A stretch of 64,000 nucleotides of DNA, from positions 1 through 64,000 of the forward strand of contig NZ_NFLH01000006.1 in NCBI RefSeq assembly GCF_002160815.1, given 5' to 3'. Of the stretch, positions 42,154 through 51,107 are shown piece after piece. Source of the DNA: Massilimicrobiota sp. An134. Lineage in GTDB: Bacteria > Bacillota_I > Bacilli_A > Erysipelotrichales > Coprobacillaceae. The notes beneath the pieces were generated by a model, which worked only from the letters and a program-made list of their open reading frames with translations, searched no databases and was not told the DNA's origin. Numbering within the stretch: position 1 is the first letter of the stretch; the number at the start of each line of letters is the position of its first letter. Made by a program: the position numbers and the translations under genes.

Positions 42154-42663
42154 ATGAGAAGAAAAGATCGAGAAATAACAGATTTTAATGAAATCATGAA
42201 TATTATCAATAAGTGTGATGTGTGTCGTTTGGCATTATTTGATGAAGATTATCCTTATATCGTCCCATTGAATTTTGGTGTAGATAAAGAAGATGATCAA
42301 TTGTATTTGTATTTTCATTGTGCTAATCAAGGAAAAAAATTAGACTTGATTAAACAAAACAATAAGGCTACTTTTGAAATGGATTGTGAACATAATATTA
42401 TTCTTTATGATGAAAGAATGTCATGTACAATGGGATATGCAAGTGTAATTGGTCATGGAGAAATTGAATTCGTAGAAGATGAGGATAAATTTGAAGCATT
42501 AAAAATATTAATGAAACATTATCATAATGAAGAATTTCAATTTAATACAAATCTTATGAAAGCGACAACAGTCTTTAGATTGAAAGTTTTAGATATGGTA
42601 GGAAAAAGAAGAAATAATATTCATCCTGAAGAAAAGACAAAAAGACATATCTCGTTAGAATAA
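42154..42663 (+). CDS. Pyridoxamine 5'-phosphate oxidase family (NimA-like) flavoprotein
   Basis: 169 residues. Typical split-barrel start MRRKDREITDFNEIMNIINKCDVCRLALFDEDYPYIVPLNFG, then YLYFHCANQGKKLDLIKQNNKATFEMD and the GYASVIGHGEIEFVEDEDKFEALKILMKHY block. NimA-like proteins bind FMN; some reduce nitroimidazoles. The physiological role is unknown. It begins only a few nt after the GH1 remnant, which may have left it with a borrowed promoter. Confidence 0.9.
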   Translation: MRRKDREITDFNEIMNIINKCDVCRLALFDEDYPYIVPLNFGVDKEDDQLYLYFHCANQGKKLDLIKQNNKATFEMDCEHNIILYDERMSCTMGYASVIGHGEIEFVEDEDKFEALKILMKHYHNEEFQFNTNLMKATTVFRLKVLDMVGKRRNNIHPEEKTKRHISLE

Positions 42664-42762
42664 AAGTCTTGATATATGAAATCAAAAATAAAAACATCCT
42701 CATATTTTTTGGGTCTCTTAACAAAGTTGTAAATCATTATTTATAAATAAAATGACTTTGAT

Positions 42763-42797
42763 AAAAAAACAATCACTCATATAAAGGTGATTGTTTT
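42763..42797 (-). terminator. Terminator of the MerR-type regulator
   Basis: AAAACAATCAC (42766-42776) pairs with GTGATTGTTTT (42787-42797), with a plus-strand A-run on the left, so it acts on the minus strand (possibly both). Confidence 0.8.
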
Positions 42798-42801
42798 CTA
42801 T

Positions 42802-43659
42802 TTAGTATTTCTTTTTTAATGCCTTTTTTAATATCTTTAAACCAAAGATATCTTTTTTCTCATTTTTTTCTTTATTTTGATAGACTTCACTGTAATATGC
42901 AAAGTTATCTCTAGGATTATCTAAATGATATTTTTTTGCCCAATCTTTAAAATGATTATTAATATAATTATTTAAAGCAACAGGATCATGTTTTTCATGA
43001 TAAAGTTCAATAAGGTGAAGTGGATCATAGACTGTAATGTTATTTTTTAGAATATAATCAAACATATCAACGACAAGTTTATTATTTAAAATAGAATATG
43101 AATATGTATCATTTAATGTCACAATATCTAAATCAATAAAATACTGAAAGAAAACTCCGCCTATTCCATATGCGCCAACACCTGCATGACCTACTGACAT
43201 AGAACTATACATGGAAATGTTTATTTGTTGTATTTGAGATAAAGGGACAATCACTTCATTATATTTTATATGATCATCATTAAGATAGAGAGTATCATAA
43301 CCTTTCCATTGATCAAGAGTTTGATTATCAAATGACACTTTCACTCTTCTTCTTTTAATATAATCATTTATTTTTTTGTCTATGTCTTCTAACTTCTTTT
43401 TAGAGTTAGAAATAAATTCTTTTTTTGATTCTAGTGCTTCTCTTATAGAGAGTTTGTTGTTGAAAATAAGTTTAATATCATCTATGGATACTTCCATAGA
43501 ACGTAATAATAAAATTGTTTTTAAAATATTAATATCTTTTTGCATGTAATTTCTATAATTATTTTCATTTCTTTTTGGATGAATAAGACCTTCTTTTTCA
43601 TAATAGATTAATGATTGTTTTGTGATACCTAACATTTCTTCGACTTCATGTGTTGTCAT
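42802..43659 (-). CDS. MerR family transcriptional regulator with an extended C-terminal domain
   Basis: 285 residues. N-terminal MerR helix-turn-helix (MTTHEVEEMLGITKQSLIYYEKEGLIHPKRNENNYRNY) and dimer helix (about 75-105). The C-terminal 175 residues are not a known effector domain; a beta-rich segment (DTLYLNDDHIKYNEVIVPLSQIQQINI) looks PH-like and is followed by a helical tail. ATG 43659 after AAAGGAAG is preferred to an upstream TTG. Target unknown. Confidence 0.85.
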   Translation of the reverse strand: MTTHEVEEMLGITKQSLIYYEKEGLIHPKRNENNYRNYMQKDINILKTILLLRSMEVSIDDIKLIFNNKLSIREALESKKEFISNSKKKLEDIDKKINDYIKRRRVKVSFDNQTLDQWKGYDTLYLNDDHIKYNEVIVPLSQIQQINISMYSSMSVGHAGVGAYGIGGVFFQYFIDLDIVTLNDTYSYSILNNKLVVDMFDYILKNNITVYDPLHLIELYHEKHDPVALNNYINNHFKDWAKKYHLDNPRDNFAYYSEVYQNKEKNEKKDIFGLKILKKALKKKY

Positions 43660-43820
43660 AGTTTTTTTCTTCCTTTCCAATTTTACTTTACACTATATGC
43701 TAGCAATACTGTCAAGATTTTTTTCTATAAAAATTAATACTTTTTTCATTTGTGTGACAATGAACAAGATATTTAAAAATGTGTTATGATATTTTTATAA
43801 ATGAAATGGAAGTGATTCTT

Positions 43821-44198
43821 ATGAGTTCTAAAGGATTTGGCTATTGTGGATTAGCTTGTGATTATTGTCAGGATAATCCAAATTGTGTTGGCTGCAAAAA
43901 GGGAGGCTGTCCTGAAAAGGAAGCTTGTAAAAACTATCAATGCTGTACATCTAAAAATTATAAGTATTGTTTTGAATGTCCAGATTTTCCGTGTGAAGAT
44001 AGTATTTTACATAAACTAAGGATAAGAATATTTTGTCAATATATTCAAAGATATGGAGAAGAAGATTTAAAAAAGCATTTGGAAGAAAATTATAAAAAGG
44101 GAATTGTATATCATTATCAAAATAAGCATATAGGAGATTATGATCAATTTGACACAGAAAATGAAATAATAGAATTTATAAAAAATGGTAGAAAATAG
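43821..44198 (+). CDS. Cys-rich DUF3795 family protein
   Basis: 125 residues. The first half holds a dense cysteine pattern: GYCGLACDYCQDNPNCVGCKKGGCPEKEACKNYQCC and YCFECPDFPC. DUF3795 proteins are thought to bind metal or an Fe-S cluster; their function is unknown. ATG 43821 follows GGAAGTGA; the fourteen upstream residues in frame are discounted. Confidence 0.88.
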   Translation: MSSKGFGYCGLACDYCQDNPNCVGCKKGGCPEKEACKNYQCCTSKNYKYCFECPDFPCEDSILHKLRIRIFCQYIQRYGEEDLKKHLEENYKKGIVYHYQNKHIGDYDQFDTENEIIEFIKNGRK

Positions 44199-44506
44199 CT
44201 AACATAATAAAAAAATGGGTATATAAAAACCACGTATTCATGAAATGGAACCTTAAAAATAGTATAACAATAAGAGATATTCCATACTTTTAAACGTGGT
44301 TATCATTTGAAAATGACTATTACTTTTATGGTCTGTATTGAAATTCAGTAATCCATAAGAATGATTTTATGCTGTCATTGAGATTTAATTTCTTGAATAT
44401 TTGTATAAAATCATATGCCAAATATTTTTGGGTTCATTCATTTGATTTTTTAGTTATTGGATATATAGGGGTTTATTATTATCTATATTTTCATGAAATA
44501 GAATTT
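44199..44506. other. Non-coding stretch with a nested inverted repeat
   Basis: AACCACGT (44228-44235) pairs with ACGTGGTT (44294-44301), and ATGGAA (44245-44250) with TTCCAT (44280-44285) inside it. The roughly 75-nt element has no coding potential I trust. It could be a structured RNA, a mobile-repeat scar or an operator array. A 60-codon frame at 44369-44551 was rejected. Confidence 0.45.
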
Positions 44507-45049
44507 TTAAAGCAGTGCAAGTGTTTGGAAGTAGATGATAATTGTAAATAAACTCATTGATGTTATAACAAAGTATCCAAAATAACTTTTATGTTTTATA
44601 ATTTCTTCAATCATTTTAATCAAACCAAAGATAAGAGTAAATGGTGCCCAAATAACACCAAAAGATATAAATCCTTCTAAATATGGGAATAGACTAATTA
44701 TAACAATGAAGAACAATGGAAGAATCACGATAAAAAAGAGAATAAATTTATATGTCATAAAAGCTTCCTGATCAGTGATTTTATCTTTCATTAAATCAAT
44801 AATTAATTCATTAGATTCATTCAATAAATCTTTTTTCTCACAATATTCTCCCAACAATAATTCTTGTATTTCTATATCTAAGCATTGGCATAAAGGAATA
44901 ATCAATGAGCTATCTGGTAAATTGATGCCTCTTTCCCATTTGGATATTGATTTATCTGTAACACCAATTAATTCAGCCAATTCTTTTTGAGTCATGTTTT
45001 TTTCTTTTCTACAAGATGCAATAAATTTTCCTACTTTTTTTATATCCAT
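44507..45049 (-). CDS. XRE-type HTH regulator with C-terminal membrane domain
   Basis: 180 residues. HTH_3 domain (KVGKFIASCRKEKNMTQKELAELIGVTDKSISKWERGINLPDSSLIIPLCQCLDIEIQELLLGE), a short linker, then three membrane helices (ILFFIVILPLFFIVIISLF, ISFGVIWAPFTLIFGLI, YFGYFVITSMSLFTIIIYF). This layout is common in Bacillota membrane-tethered regulators of unknown signal. AGGAGG precedes ATG 45049. Confidence 0.9.
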   Translation of the reverse strand: MDIKKVGKFIASCRKEKNMTQKELAELIGVTDKSISKWERGINLPDSSLIIPLCQCLDIEIQELLLGEYCEKKDLLNESNELIIDLMKDKITDQEAFMTYKFILFFIVILPLFFIVIISLFPYLEGFISFGVIWAPFTLIFGLIKMIEEIIKHKSYFGYFVITSMSLFTIIIYFQTLALL

Positions 45050-45449
45050 ATCTAAAACCTCCTCCTAACTGAATTATAAAACATTTCAAAGTGTAAGTAT
45101 AGAAACGGAAAGTAGAATGAGTGGAATTTAAGTTCTTATGAGTGAAATAATCAGCTTAATTCTCTCGGTTTAGTGCGATAGTCAATAAAAAAATAAATAT
45201 ATCTAAGTTTTAGATGTTTATTATTATACAAATGTTTCTACAGATGATTGAATCATTGATTATTATTCTTTAAAAAACTAAGATTTCATAAATGTCAAAA
45301 TATAAATATACGTTATGACTGGTTATTTGATATAATTTCAATAGATTCATTATGAAAAAGCTATATTTTTTAGATAAATATTTGACATCAAGGATAATGT
45401 TAAAAAATGTGATGAATTTTCAAAAACAATATATGAAAGGAAAATATTT
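45050..45449. other. 400-nt non-coding region between divergent genes
   Basis: AT-rich; no gene, tRNA or strong terminator seen. It should hold the divergent promoters of the XRE-type regulator and of the SPL-like radical SAM gene (TATAAT at 45331-45336; TTGACA at 45382-45387 without a good partner). GAAAGGAAAA precedes the start at 45450. Confidence 0.45.
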
Positions 45450-46328
45450 ATGCATTATAAAAAAGTAAAAGGGATTTTATCTTCGTCAAATGGAATGAAC
45501 TTATATCGAGGATGTACTCATGGCTGTATATATTGTGACTCAAGAAGTCATTGTTATCGTATGGAACATGATTTTGAGGATATTGAAATTAAAGAAAATG
45601 CTATTGAATTGCTGGAACAGACTCTAAAAAATAAACGATCAAAGTGTATGTTGAGTACAGGTTCTATGACAGATCCCTATATTCCTCTTGAAAATGAAAT
45701 AGGTCATATGCGAAAAGCATTATCATTAGCATATAAGTATGGTTTTGGTTTTACTTTCATCACAAAATCTAATCGTGTATTAAGAGATTTAGATTTATTA
45801 AAAGCGATTAATGATAAAACAAAATGTGTTGTACAAATGACATTAACAACTTATGATGAAGATTTATGTCAAATGATTGAACCAAACGTCAGTACAACTC
45901 GTGAAAGAGTGGAAGTCTTAAAGCAACTTCGTGATGCTGGTATTCCAACAGTTGTCTGGCTTTGCCCAATTCTTCCATTTATTAATGATACGAAAGAAAA
46001 TATTATAAGTATTTTAAATGATTGTATTGAAGCCAAGGTTTATGGTGTTATCTGCTTTGGGATGGGGTTAACACTTCGTGAAGGTAATAGAGAATATTTT
46101 TACAATCAGTTAGATCATTTGTTTCCTCATATGAAAGAAAAATATATACGAACTTATGGAAATCAATATCAACTTTATAGTTTAAAGAATCATCAGTTAA
46201 TGGAGATTTTTCATCAGATGTGTGAGGAACATGGCATTATACATGATAATAAACAGATATTTGAGTATTTAAAGAAATTTGAAGATAAAACGAAAAATGT
46301 TCAATTGAGCTTATTTGATATAGACTGA
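45450..46328 (+). CDS. SPL family radical SAM protein
   Basis: 292 residues. Cluster motif GCTHGCIYCDSRSHCY (C-x3-C-x2-C), then LSTGSMTDPYIPLENE, FTFITKSNRVLRDLDLL and EPNVSTTRERVEVLKQLRDAGIPTVVWLCPILPFIND. It belongs to the SPL-like (spore photoproduct lyase/Rv2578c) radical SAM group. It lacks the extra C-terminal parts of true SplB, so DNA repair is not assured. Confidence 0.9.
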   Translation: MHYKKVKGILSSSNGMNLYRGCTHGCIYCDSRSHCYRMEHDFEDIEIKENAIELLEQTLKNKRSKCMLSTGSMTDPYIPLENEIGHMRKALSLAYKYGFGFTFITKSNRVLRDLDLLKAINDKTKCVVQMTLTTYDEDLCQMIEPNVSTTRERVEVLKQLRDAGIPTVVWLCPILPFINDTKENIISILNDCIEAKVYGVICFGMGLTLREGNREYFYNQLDHLFPHMKEKYIRTYGNQYQLYSLKNHQLMEIFHQMCEEHGIIHDNKQIFEYLKKFEDKTKNVQLSLFDID

Positions 46329-46416
46329 TAAAAGATGTAAGAATGAAGAAATATTTATGTTATTTTCTATAAAAAATATTCATGGTAAAATAGGATTTGT
46401 AAGTAAAGGAAGTGAA

Positions 46417-47055
46417 ATGGTGACTTTTGATTATAAAAAAGAATATAAGGAATTTTATATGCCTAAAAAGAACCCCAATATTATAACAATACCTCCAATG
46501 AATTATCTGGCAGTCAAAGGGAAGGGAAATCCTAATGATAAAAATGGAGATTATCAACAAACCATTAGTCTTTTATATAATATAGCTTATACAATTAAAA
46601 TGAGTTATAAAAGTTCGTATCAGATAGATGGCTTTTTTCAATATGTTGTTCCACCATTGGAAGGTTTTTGGTGGCAGGAAGGAGTCAAAGGAATGGATTA
46701 TCAAAGAAAAGATGATCTGCAATTTATTTCTTTGATTCGATTACCAGATTTTGTCAAAAAGGAAGATTTTGATTGGGCCATCCATACAGCAACGCAAAAA
46801 AAGAAACAAGATTTTTCAAGGGTGGAATTTTTAACCTATGATGAAGGGTTGTGTGTGCAGTGTATGCATATTGGCAGCTATGATAACGAACCTCAAACTG
46901 TATCACTGATGCATGAATATATGGAAAGTATGGGTTATGAGCTGGATATTCATGATCATAGATTTCATCATGAAATTTATTTAAGTGATCCTAGAAAAGC
47001 AAAGGTTGAAAAATTAAAAACAGTGATTAGACATCCTATCAAGAAAAAGTTATAA
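46417..47055 (+). CDS. GyrI-like small-molecule-binding domain protein
   Basis: 212 residues. The GyrI/SOUL-like core shows PPMNYLAVKGKGNPNDKNGDYQQTISLLYNIAYTIK, YVVPPLEGFWWQEG and CVQCMHIGSYDNEPQTVSLMHEYMESMGYELD ... HHEIYLSDPRK. Members bind hydrophobic or aromatic compounds, some hydrolyse them. ATG 46417 follows AAAGGAAGTGA. It may be co-transcribed with the SPL-like gene. Confidence 0.88.
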   Translation: MVTFDYKKEYKEFYMPKKNPNIITIPPMNYLAVKGKGNPNDKNGDYQQTISLLYNIAYTIKMSYKSSYQIDGFFQYVVPPLEGFWWQEGVKGMDYQRKDDLQFISLIRLPDFVKKEDFDWAIHTATQKKKQDFSRVEFLTYDEGLCVQCMHIGSYDNEPQTVSLMHEYMESMGYELDIHDHRFHHEIYLSDPRKAKVEKLKTVIRHPIKKKL

Positions 47056-47157
47056 AAGATATATAGTGATAGGGATTGATTAGTTTTAGATAAAATAAGA
47101 AAAGATGTTTATAAATTTTATCATTGAAAAGTTATATACATGAAAGGAGGTGTATAG

Positions 47158-47769
47158 ATGAGTTCGCTATTTGAAAATACTTGTAATACAAGGTTATTAT
47201 TTAAAAATGATACACGTTTTATAAGAAGTGATGTACCTATAAAGTTAACTGAAGATGAAATACAATGGCTCATTCATCATAGTGTACGTACTATCTTTGA
47301 TTTACGCAGTGAAAATGAACGTTTCAAGCAACCAAGTTTATTTGAAAACGATACACATTTTATTTATCATCATACACCAGTGACGGGTGGCAATCATATT
47401 CCACGTACTCCTGAAGAAGTCAGTTTATCATATATTCATATGGTAGATGAAAACATGTGGAAAATCATATACATGATGCTTCATGCTTCTACACATGTCC
47501 TTTATTTTTGTAATGCCGGTAAGGATCGCACAGGAATTGTGTCAGCCATTTTAATGCTTTATTTTGGAATGGATCATGAAAGTATTGTTGAGGATTATTT
47601 GATATCCAAAGATAATTTACAAAAAAGATTAGAAATGTATGTTCAAAATCATCCTCATATAGATATGAATGTGATTACACCACGACGTGAATATATAGAA
47701 CGATTTTTAGAAGATTTTGAACAGCAATATGATTTACAAATGATTAAAAAAATGGAAAATAATTTTTAA
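47158..47769 (+). CDS. Tyrosine-protein phosphatase (dual-specificity-like)
   Basis: 203 residues. The P-loop FCNAGKDRTGIVSAILM (C-x5-R) lies near residues 119-135; the general acid region is around GGNHIPRTPEE. The N-terminal FRTDVPIKLTEDEIQWLIHHSVRTIFDLRSENER-like stretch is typical of bacterial PTPs of the LipA/MptpB type, which often act on phosphoinositides or phosphotyrosine. AAAGGAGG precedes ATG 47158. Confidence 0.9.
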   Translation: MSSLFENTCNTRLLFKNDTRFIRSDVPIKLTEDEIQWLIHHSVRTIFDLRSENERFKQPSLFENDTHFIYHHTPVTGGNHIPRTPEEVSLSYIHMVDENMWKIIYMMLHASTHVLYFCNAGKDRTGIVSAILMLYFGMDHESIVEDYLISKDNLQKRLEMYVQNHPHIDMNVITPRREYIERFLEDFEQQYDLQMIKKMENNF

Positions 47770-47844
47770 TTAAAGAGTCATATTTTTTCGAATCTCCAAT
47801 ATCTTTATGTTATAATAATAGTATGAGTAAAGGAGGAATTTGAT

Positions 47845-48120
47845 ATGGCTCAAAATTTAAAATTTACTGTTACAGATCCAGTTGGTTTATATGCAACACC
47901 TACAACTGAATTGGTTAATACTGTGAAACAGTTTTATTGCCATGTAACATTAAATTATGGTAATAAAAGTGTCAATTTAAAAAGTATGATGGGAGTTTTA
48001 TCTTTAGGAATTCCAACGAAAGCACAAGTTGAAATTGTTACTGACGGTGAAGATGAAAAAAAGGCAATTGAAATAATTAAAGATAAAATTAATGAATTAG
48101 GAATTTCAACAATTGAATAG
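47845..48120 (+). CDS. HPr-family protein with Tyr in place of the phosphorylated His (Crh-like)
   Basis: 91 residues, HPr fold throughout. The active-site loop reads DPVGLYATPTTELV where HPr has GLHARPAT: His15 is Tyr (residue 16 with Met counted) and the Arg17 position is Thr. The regulatory Ser46 site is kept (NLKSMMGVLSLGI, Ser47 with Met). So it cannot pass PTS phosphate but could be phosphorylated by HPr kinase, like Crh of Bacillus (Gln15). AAAGGAGG precedes the ATG; it has its own terminator. Confidence 0.9.
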   Translation: MAQNLKFTVTDPVGLYATPTTELVNTVKQFYCHVTLNYGNKSVNLKSMMGVLSLGIPTKAQVEIVTDGEDEKKAIEIIKDKINELGISTIE

Positions 48121-48127
48121 TTATATA

Positions 48128-48155
48128 GGGTATTCAGTGATGAATACCTTTTTTT
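48128..48155 (+). terminator. Terminator of the HPr-like gene
   Basis: GGTATTCA (48129-48136) pairs with TGAATACC (48141-48148), loop GTGA, then T7. Confidence 0.88.
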
Positions 48156-48228
48156 GTAAGGGGAATCATTCAAAAGATTTGAGAAAAACGAATAGATGTG
48201 AGATACTAAACAAAAGGGGGTTTGATTC

Positions 48229-50532
48229 ATGATTCAATACATTAGAAAAAGAGATGGACGTATGGATGTCTTTGATGTCAATAAAATTGCAGGAGCTATT
48301 TATAAGGCGTTTCAGGCAACAGAAGCGAAATATGGTCTAGATGCAGCTATTCATTTGGCACATATTGTAGAGCAGAAATTAGAGGATCGTCATACAGAAT
48401 TGCCAACAGTAGAGCTGGTACAGGATACTGTAGAGGAAACATTAATAGAAAAAGGGTATGTACGTATTGCAAAAGCTTATATTTTGTATCGTGCTGAACG
48501 TACACGTTCTAGAGATCGAAAATCACGTTTAATGAAAACATTGGAAGAAATTACTTTTCAGGATGCTAAGGATAGTGATTTAAAACGAGAAAATGCGAAT
48601 GTGAATGCTGATGCACCAATGGGAACAATGTTAAAATATGGGGCTGAAGCAGCCAAACAGTTTAATGAGATGTTTGTTTTAAATCCTTTACATAGTGCAG
48701 CACATCGTTCTGGCGATATACATATTCATGATATGGATTTTTTGACATTGACAACAACCTGTACCCAAATAGATATTATTGATTTGTTTAAAGGTGGTTT
48801 TTCAACTGGTCATGGAGTTTTGCGTGAACCTAATAGTATTACGACATATTCTGCTTTAACTTGCATTGCGATTCAATCTAATCAAAATGATCAGCATGGT
48901 GGACAGGCTATTGTGAATTTTGATTACGGAATGGCTGAAGGAATTAAAAAATCATATCGTAAGTGGTATTTGAAAGCTATTGAAGAAGCATTAACATTAT
49001 TAACTGATGTCAATGTTGCAGATGTTATGGCACAGTTGAAATCATTAAATCATCAGCCTTCTTTAAGTTGTCAAAATTATGCTATAGAAGAAAAAGATGT
49101 ATTGATGCATAATCATATATCTCCACAAATTATTGAGCGTATTCAAAAATTTGCAAGTGAAAGAGCATATCAGGATACTGATAAAGAAACGTATCAGGCT
49201 ATGGAAGCATTAATTCATAATTTAAATACGATGAATTCTCGTGCAGGAGCACAAGTACCATTTAGTTCATTGAATTATGGCATGGACACATCAGTTGAAG
49301 GAAGAATGGCTATTCGTAATGTCCTTCTTGCAACGGAGGCAGGCTTGGGTGGTGGAGAAACACCTATTTTTCCAATTCAGATATTTAGAGTTAAGGAAGG
49401 CATTAATTATCAAAAAGGTGAACCTAACTATGATTTATTCCAATTAGCATGTCGTGTTTCAGCAAAGCGTTTATTTCCTAATTTTTCGTTTGTTGATGCA
49501 ACGTTTAATAAACAATATTATAAAGGAACACCAGAAACAGAAATTGCATATATGGGATGTCGTACTAGAGTTATGGGTAATATTTATGATCCAACTCGTG
49601 AGATTTCTCCAAGACGTGGGAATTTAAGTTTTACTTCTATTAATTTACCTCGTTTAGCGATTAAATCAAAAGGTGATATTGATGAATTCTTTATTAAGCT
49701 GGATCAATTAATAGATTTATGTATAGATCAATTATTAGAAAGATTTGAAATTCAGTGTAAAAGACGTGTGATGAATTATCCATTTTTAATGGGACAGGGT
49801 GTTTGGCTTGATTCAGAAAAATTAAAATCAACAGATGAAGTCAGAGAAGTATTAAAACATGGGACTTTAACGATTGGATTTATAGGTTTAGCCGAAACAT
49901 TAAAATCTTTGATTGGTTATCATCATGGTGAAAGTGAAAAGGCACAAATTTTGGGATTACAAATTGTAGCGCATATGCGTCGTCGTGTTGATGAAGCCTG
50001 TCAGAAATATCATTTAAACTTTTCTTTAATTGCCACACCTGCAGAAGGATTATCAGGACGTTTTGTAAAACTAGATAGACAATTATATGGAAAGATTGAA
50101 GGAGTCACAGATCGAGAATACTATACGAATAGTTTTCATGTTCCTGTTTATTATCCAATCAGTGCTTTTGATAAAATAAGAATTGAAGGACCTTATCATG
50201 AACTCACAAATGGAGGACATATTAGTTATATTGAAATGGATGGTGATCCAACAAAGAATTTACCAGCTTTTGAAAAAATTGTAAGAGCTATGCATGATGC
50301 CAATATGGGATATGGGGCTATTAATCATCCTGTTGATCGTGATCCTGTTTGTGGATATAATGGCATTATTAATGATGTTTGTCCTCAATGTGGTCGTAAA
50401 GAAGCACCTCATGAAGAATTTGAAAGAATTAGACGTATCACAGGTTATCTTGTAGGAACGCTTGATCGTTTCAATGATGCCAAAAGAGCAGAAGAAAAAG
50501 ATCGTGTTAAACATGGAATCAACAAAGATTAG
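48229..50532 (+). CDS. nrdD: Anaerobic ribonucleoside-triphosphate reductase
   Basis: 767 residues. N-terminal ATP-cone (IQYIRKRDGRMDVFDVNKIAGAIYKAF), the ten-stranded barrel with NSRAGAQVPFSSLNYG, and a C-terminal glycyl radical region DPVCGYNGIINDVCPQCGR that also supplies zinc-site cysteines. It makes dNTPs under anoxia. GGGGG-rich RBS precedes ATG 48229. The nrdG start lies 20 nt inside its 3' end. Confidence 0.96.
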   Translation: MIQYIRKRDGRMDVFDVNKIAGAIYKAFQATEAKYGLDAAIHLAHIVEQKLEDRHTELPTVELVQDTVEETLIEKGYVRIAKAYILYRAERTRSRDRKSRLMKTLEEITFQDAKDSDLKRENANVNADAPMGTMLKYGAEAAKQFNEMFVLNPLHSAAHRSGDIHIHDMDFLTLTTTCTQIDIIDLFKGGFSTGHGVLREPNSITTYSALTCIAIQSNQNDQHGGQAIVNFDYGMAEGIKKSYRKWYLKAIEEALTLLTDVNVADVMAQLKSLNHQPSLSCQNYAIEEKDVLMHNHISPQIIERIQKFASERAYQDTDKETYQAMEALIHNLNTMNSRAGAQVPFSSLNYGMDTSVEGRMAIRNVLLATEAGLGGGETPIFPIQIFRVKEGINYQKGEPNYDLFQLACRVSAKRLFPNFSFVDATFNKQYYKGTPETEIAYMGCRTRVMGNIYDPTREISPRRGNLSFTSINLPRLAIKSKGDIDEFFIKLDQLIDLCIDQLLERFEIQCKRRVMNYPFLMGQGVWLDSEKLKSTDEVREVLKHGTLTIGFIGLAETLKSLIGYHHGESEKAQILGLQIVAHMRRRVDEACQKYHLNFSLIATPAEGLSGRFVKLDRQLYGKIEGVTDREYYTNSFHVPVYYPISAFDKIRIEGPYHELTNGGHISYIEMDGDPTKNLPAFEKIVRAMHDANMGYGAINHPVDRDPVCGYNGIINDVCPQCGRKEAPHEEFERIRRITGYLVGTLDRFNDAKRAEEKDRVKHGINKD

Positions 50533-51043
50533 ACTATATGGTGTTGTTCATGATTCAATTGTAGATGGGCCTGGTTTACGTTATACTCTATTTACACAAG
50601 GATGCTTACATCATTGTCCTGGCTGTCATAATCCTCAAAGCTGGGATATAAATGGTGGATATGAAGAAGACATTGAAACTATTGTTGCTGATATTTTAAG
50701 CAATCCACTTTTAGATGGTATAACCCTTTCTGGAGGTGAACCATTTTTACAAGTGAAGCCTTTGAAAATATTGGTTTCTCAAATCAAAGCTCAAACTTCT
50801 TTACATATTATGATTTATAGTGGATATGTCTATGAAGACATTCTGAAACTTGGACAGGATGCCATTGATTTATTATCATTATGCGATACATTGGTAGATG
50901 GACGTTTTGTATTATCACTACGTAGTTTAGAATTGATTTATAAAGGTTCATCTAATCAAAGAATCATAGACATTCATAAAAGCCTCCAACAAGGACGTGT
51001 TTATGAACAAAAGGTGAGTGAATATGGAGAATTTATTGATTGA
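50513..51043 (+). CDS. nrdG: Anaerobic ribonucleotide reductase activating protein
   Basis: 176 residues from ATG 50513. Radical SAM motif CLHHCPGCHNPQSWD (C-x3-C-x2-C), then GITLSGGEPFLQ. NrdG cleaves SAM to install the glycyl radical on NrdD. The start overlaps nrdD by 20 nt and has only a weak ribosome-binding site, suggesting coupling. A terminator spans its stop. Confidence 0.95.
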   Translation: MESTKIRLYGVVHDSIVDGPGLRYTLFTQGCLHHCPGCHNPQSWDINGGYEEDIETIVADILSNPLLDGITLSGGEPFLQVKPLKILVSQIKAQTSLHIMIYSGYVYEDILKLGQDAIDLLSLCDTLVDGRFVLSLRSLELIYKGSSNQRIIDIHKSLQQGRVYEQKVSEYGEFID

Positions 51044-51062
51044 ATAAATTCTCTTCTTTTTA
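51027..51062 (+). terminator. Terminator of nrdDG
   Basis: GAGAATTTATT (51027-51037) pairs with AATAAATTCTC (51043-51053), then TTCTTTTTAT. It overlaps the last codons and the TGA stop. Confidence 0.78.
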
Positions 51063-51107
51063 TAAAAGTTATTTTACTGTATAATAAAAAAGACAAGGAG
51101 GACAAGT

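Noticed and set aside
44369-44551. 60-codon plus-strand frame
   Set aside because: No ribosome-binding site, composition is that of AT-rich noise, and it overlaps the end of the XRE-type gene.
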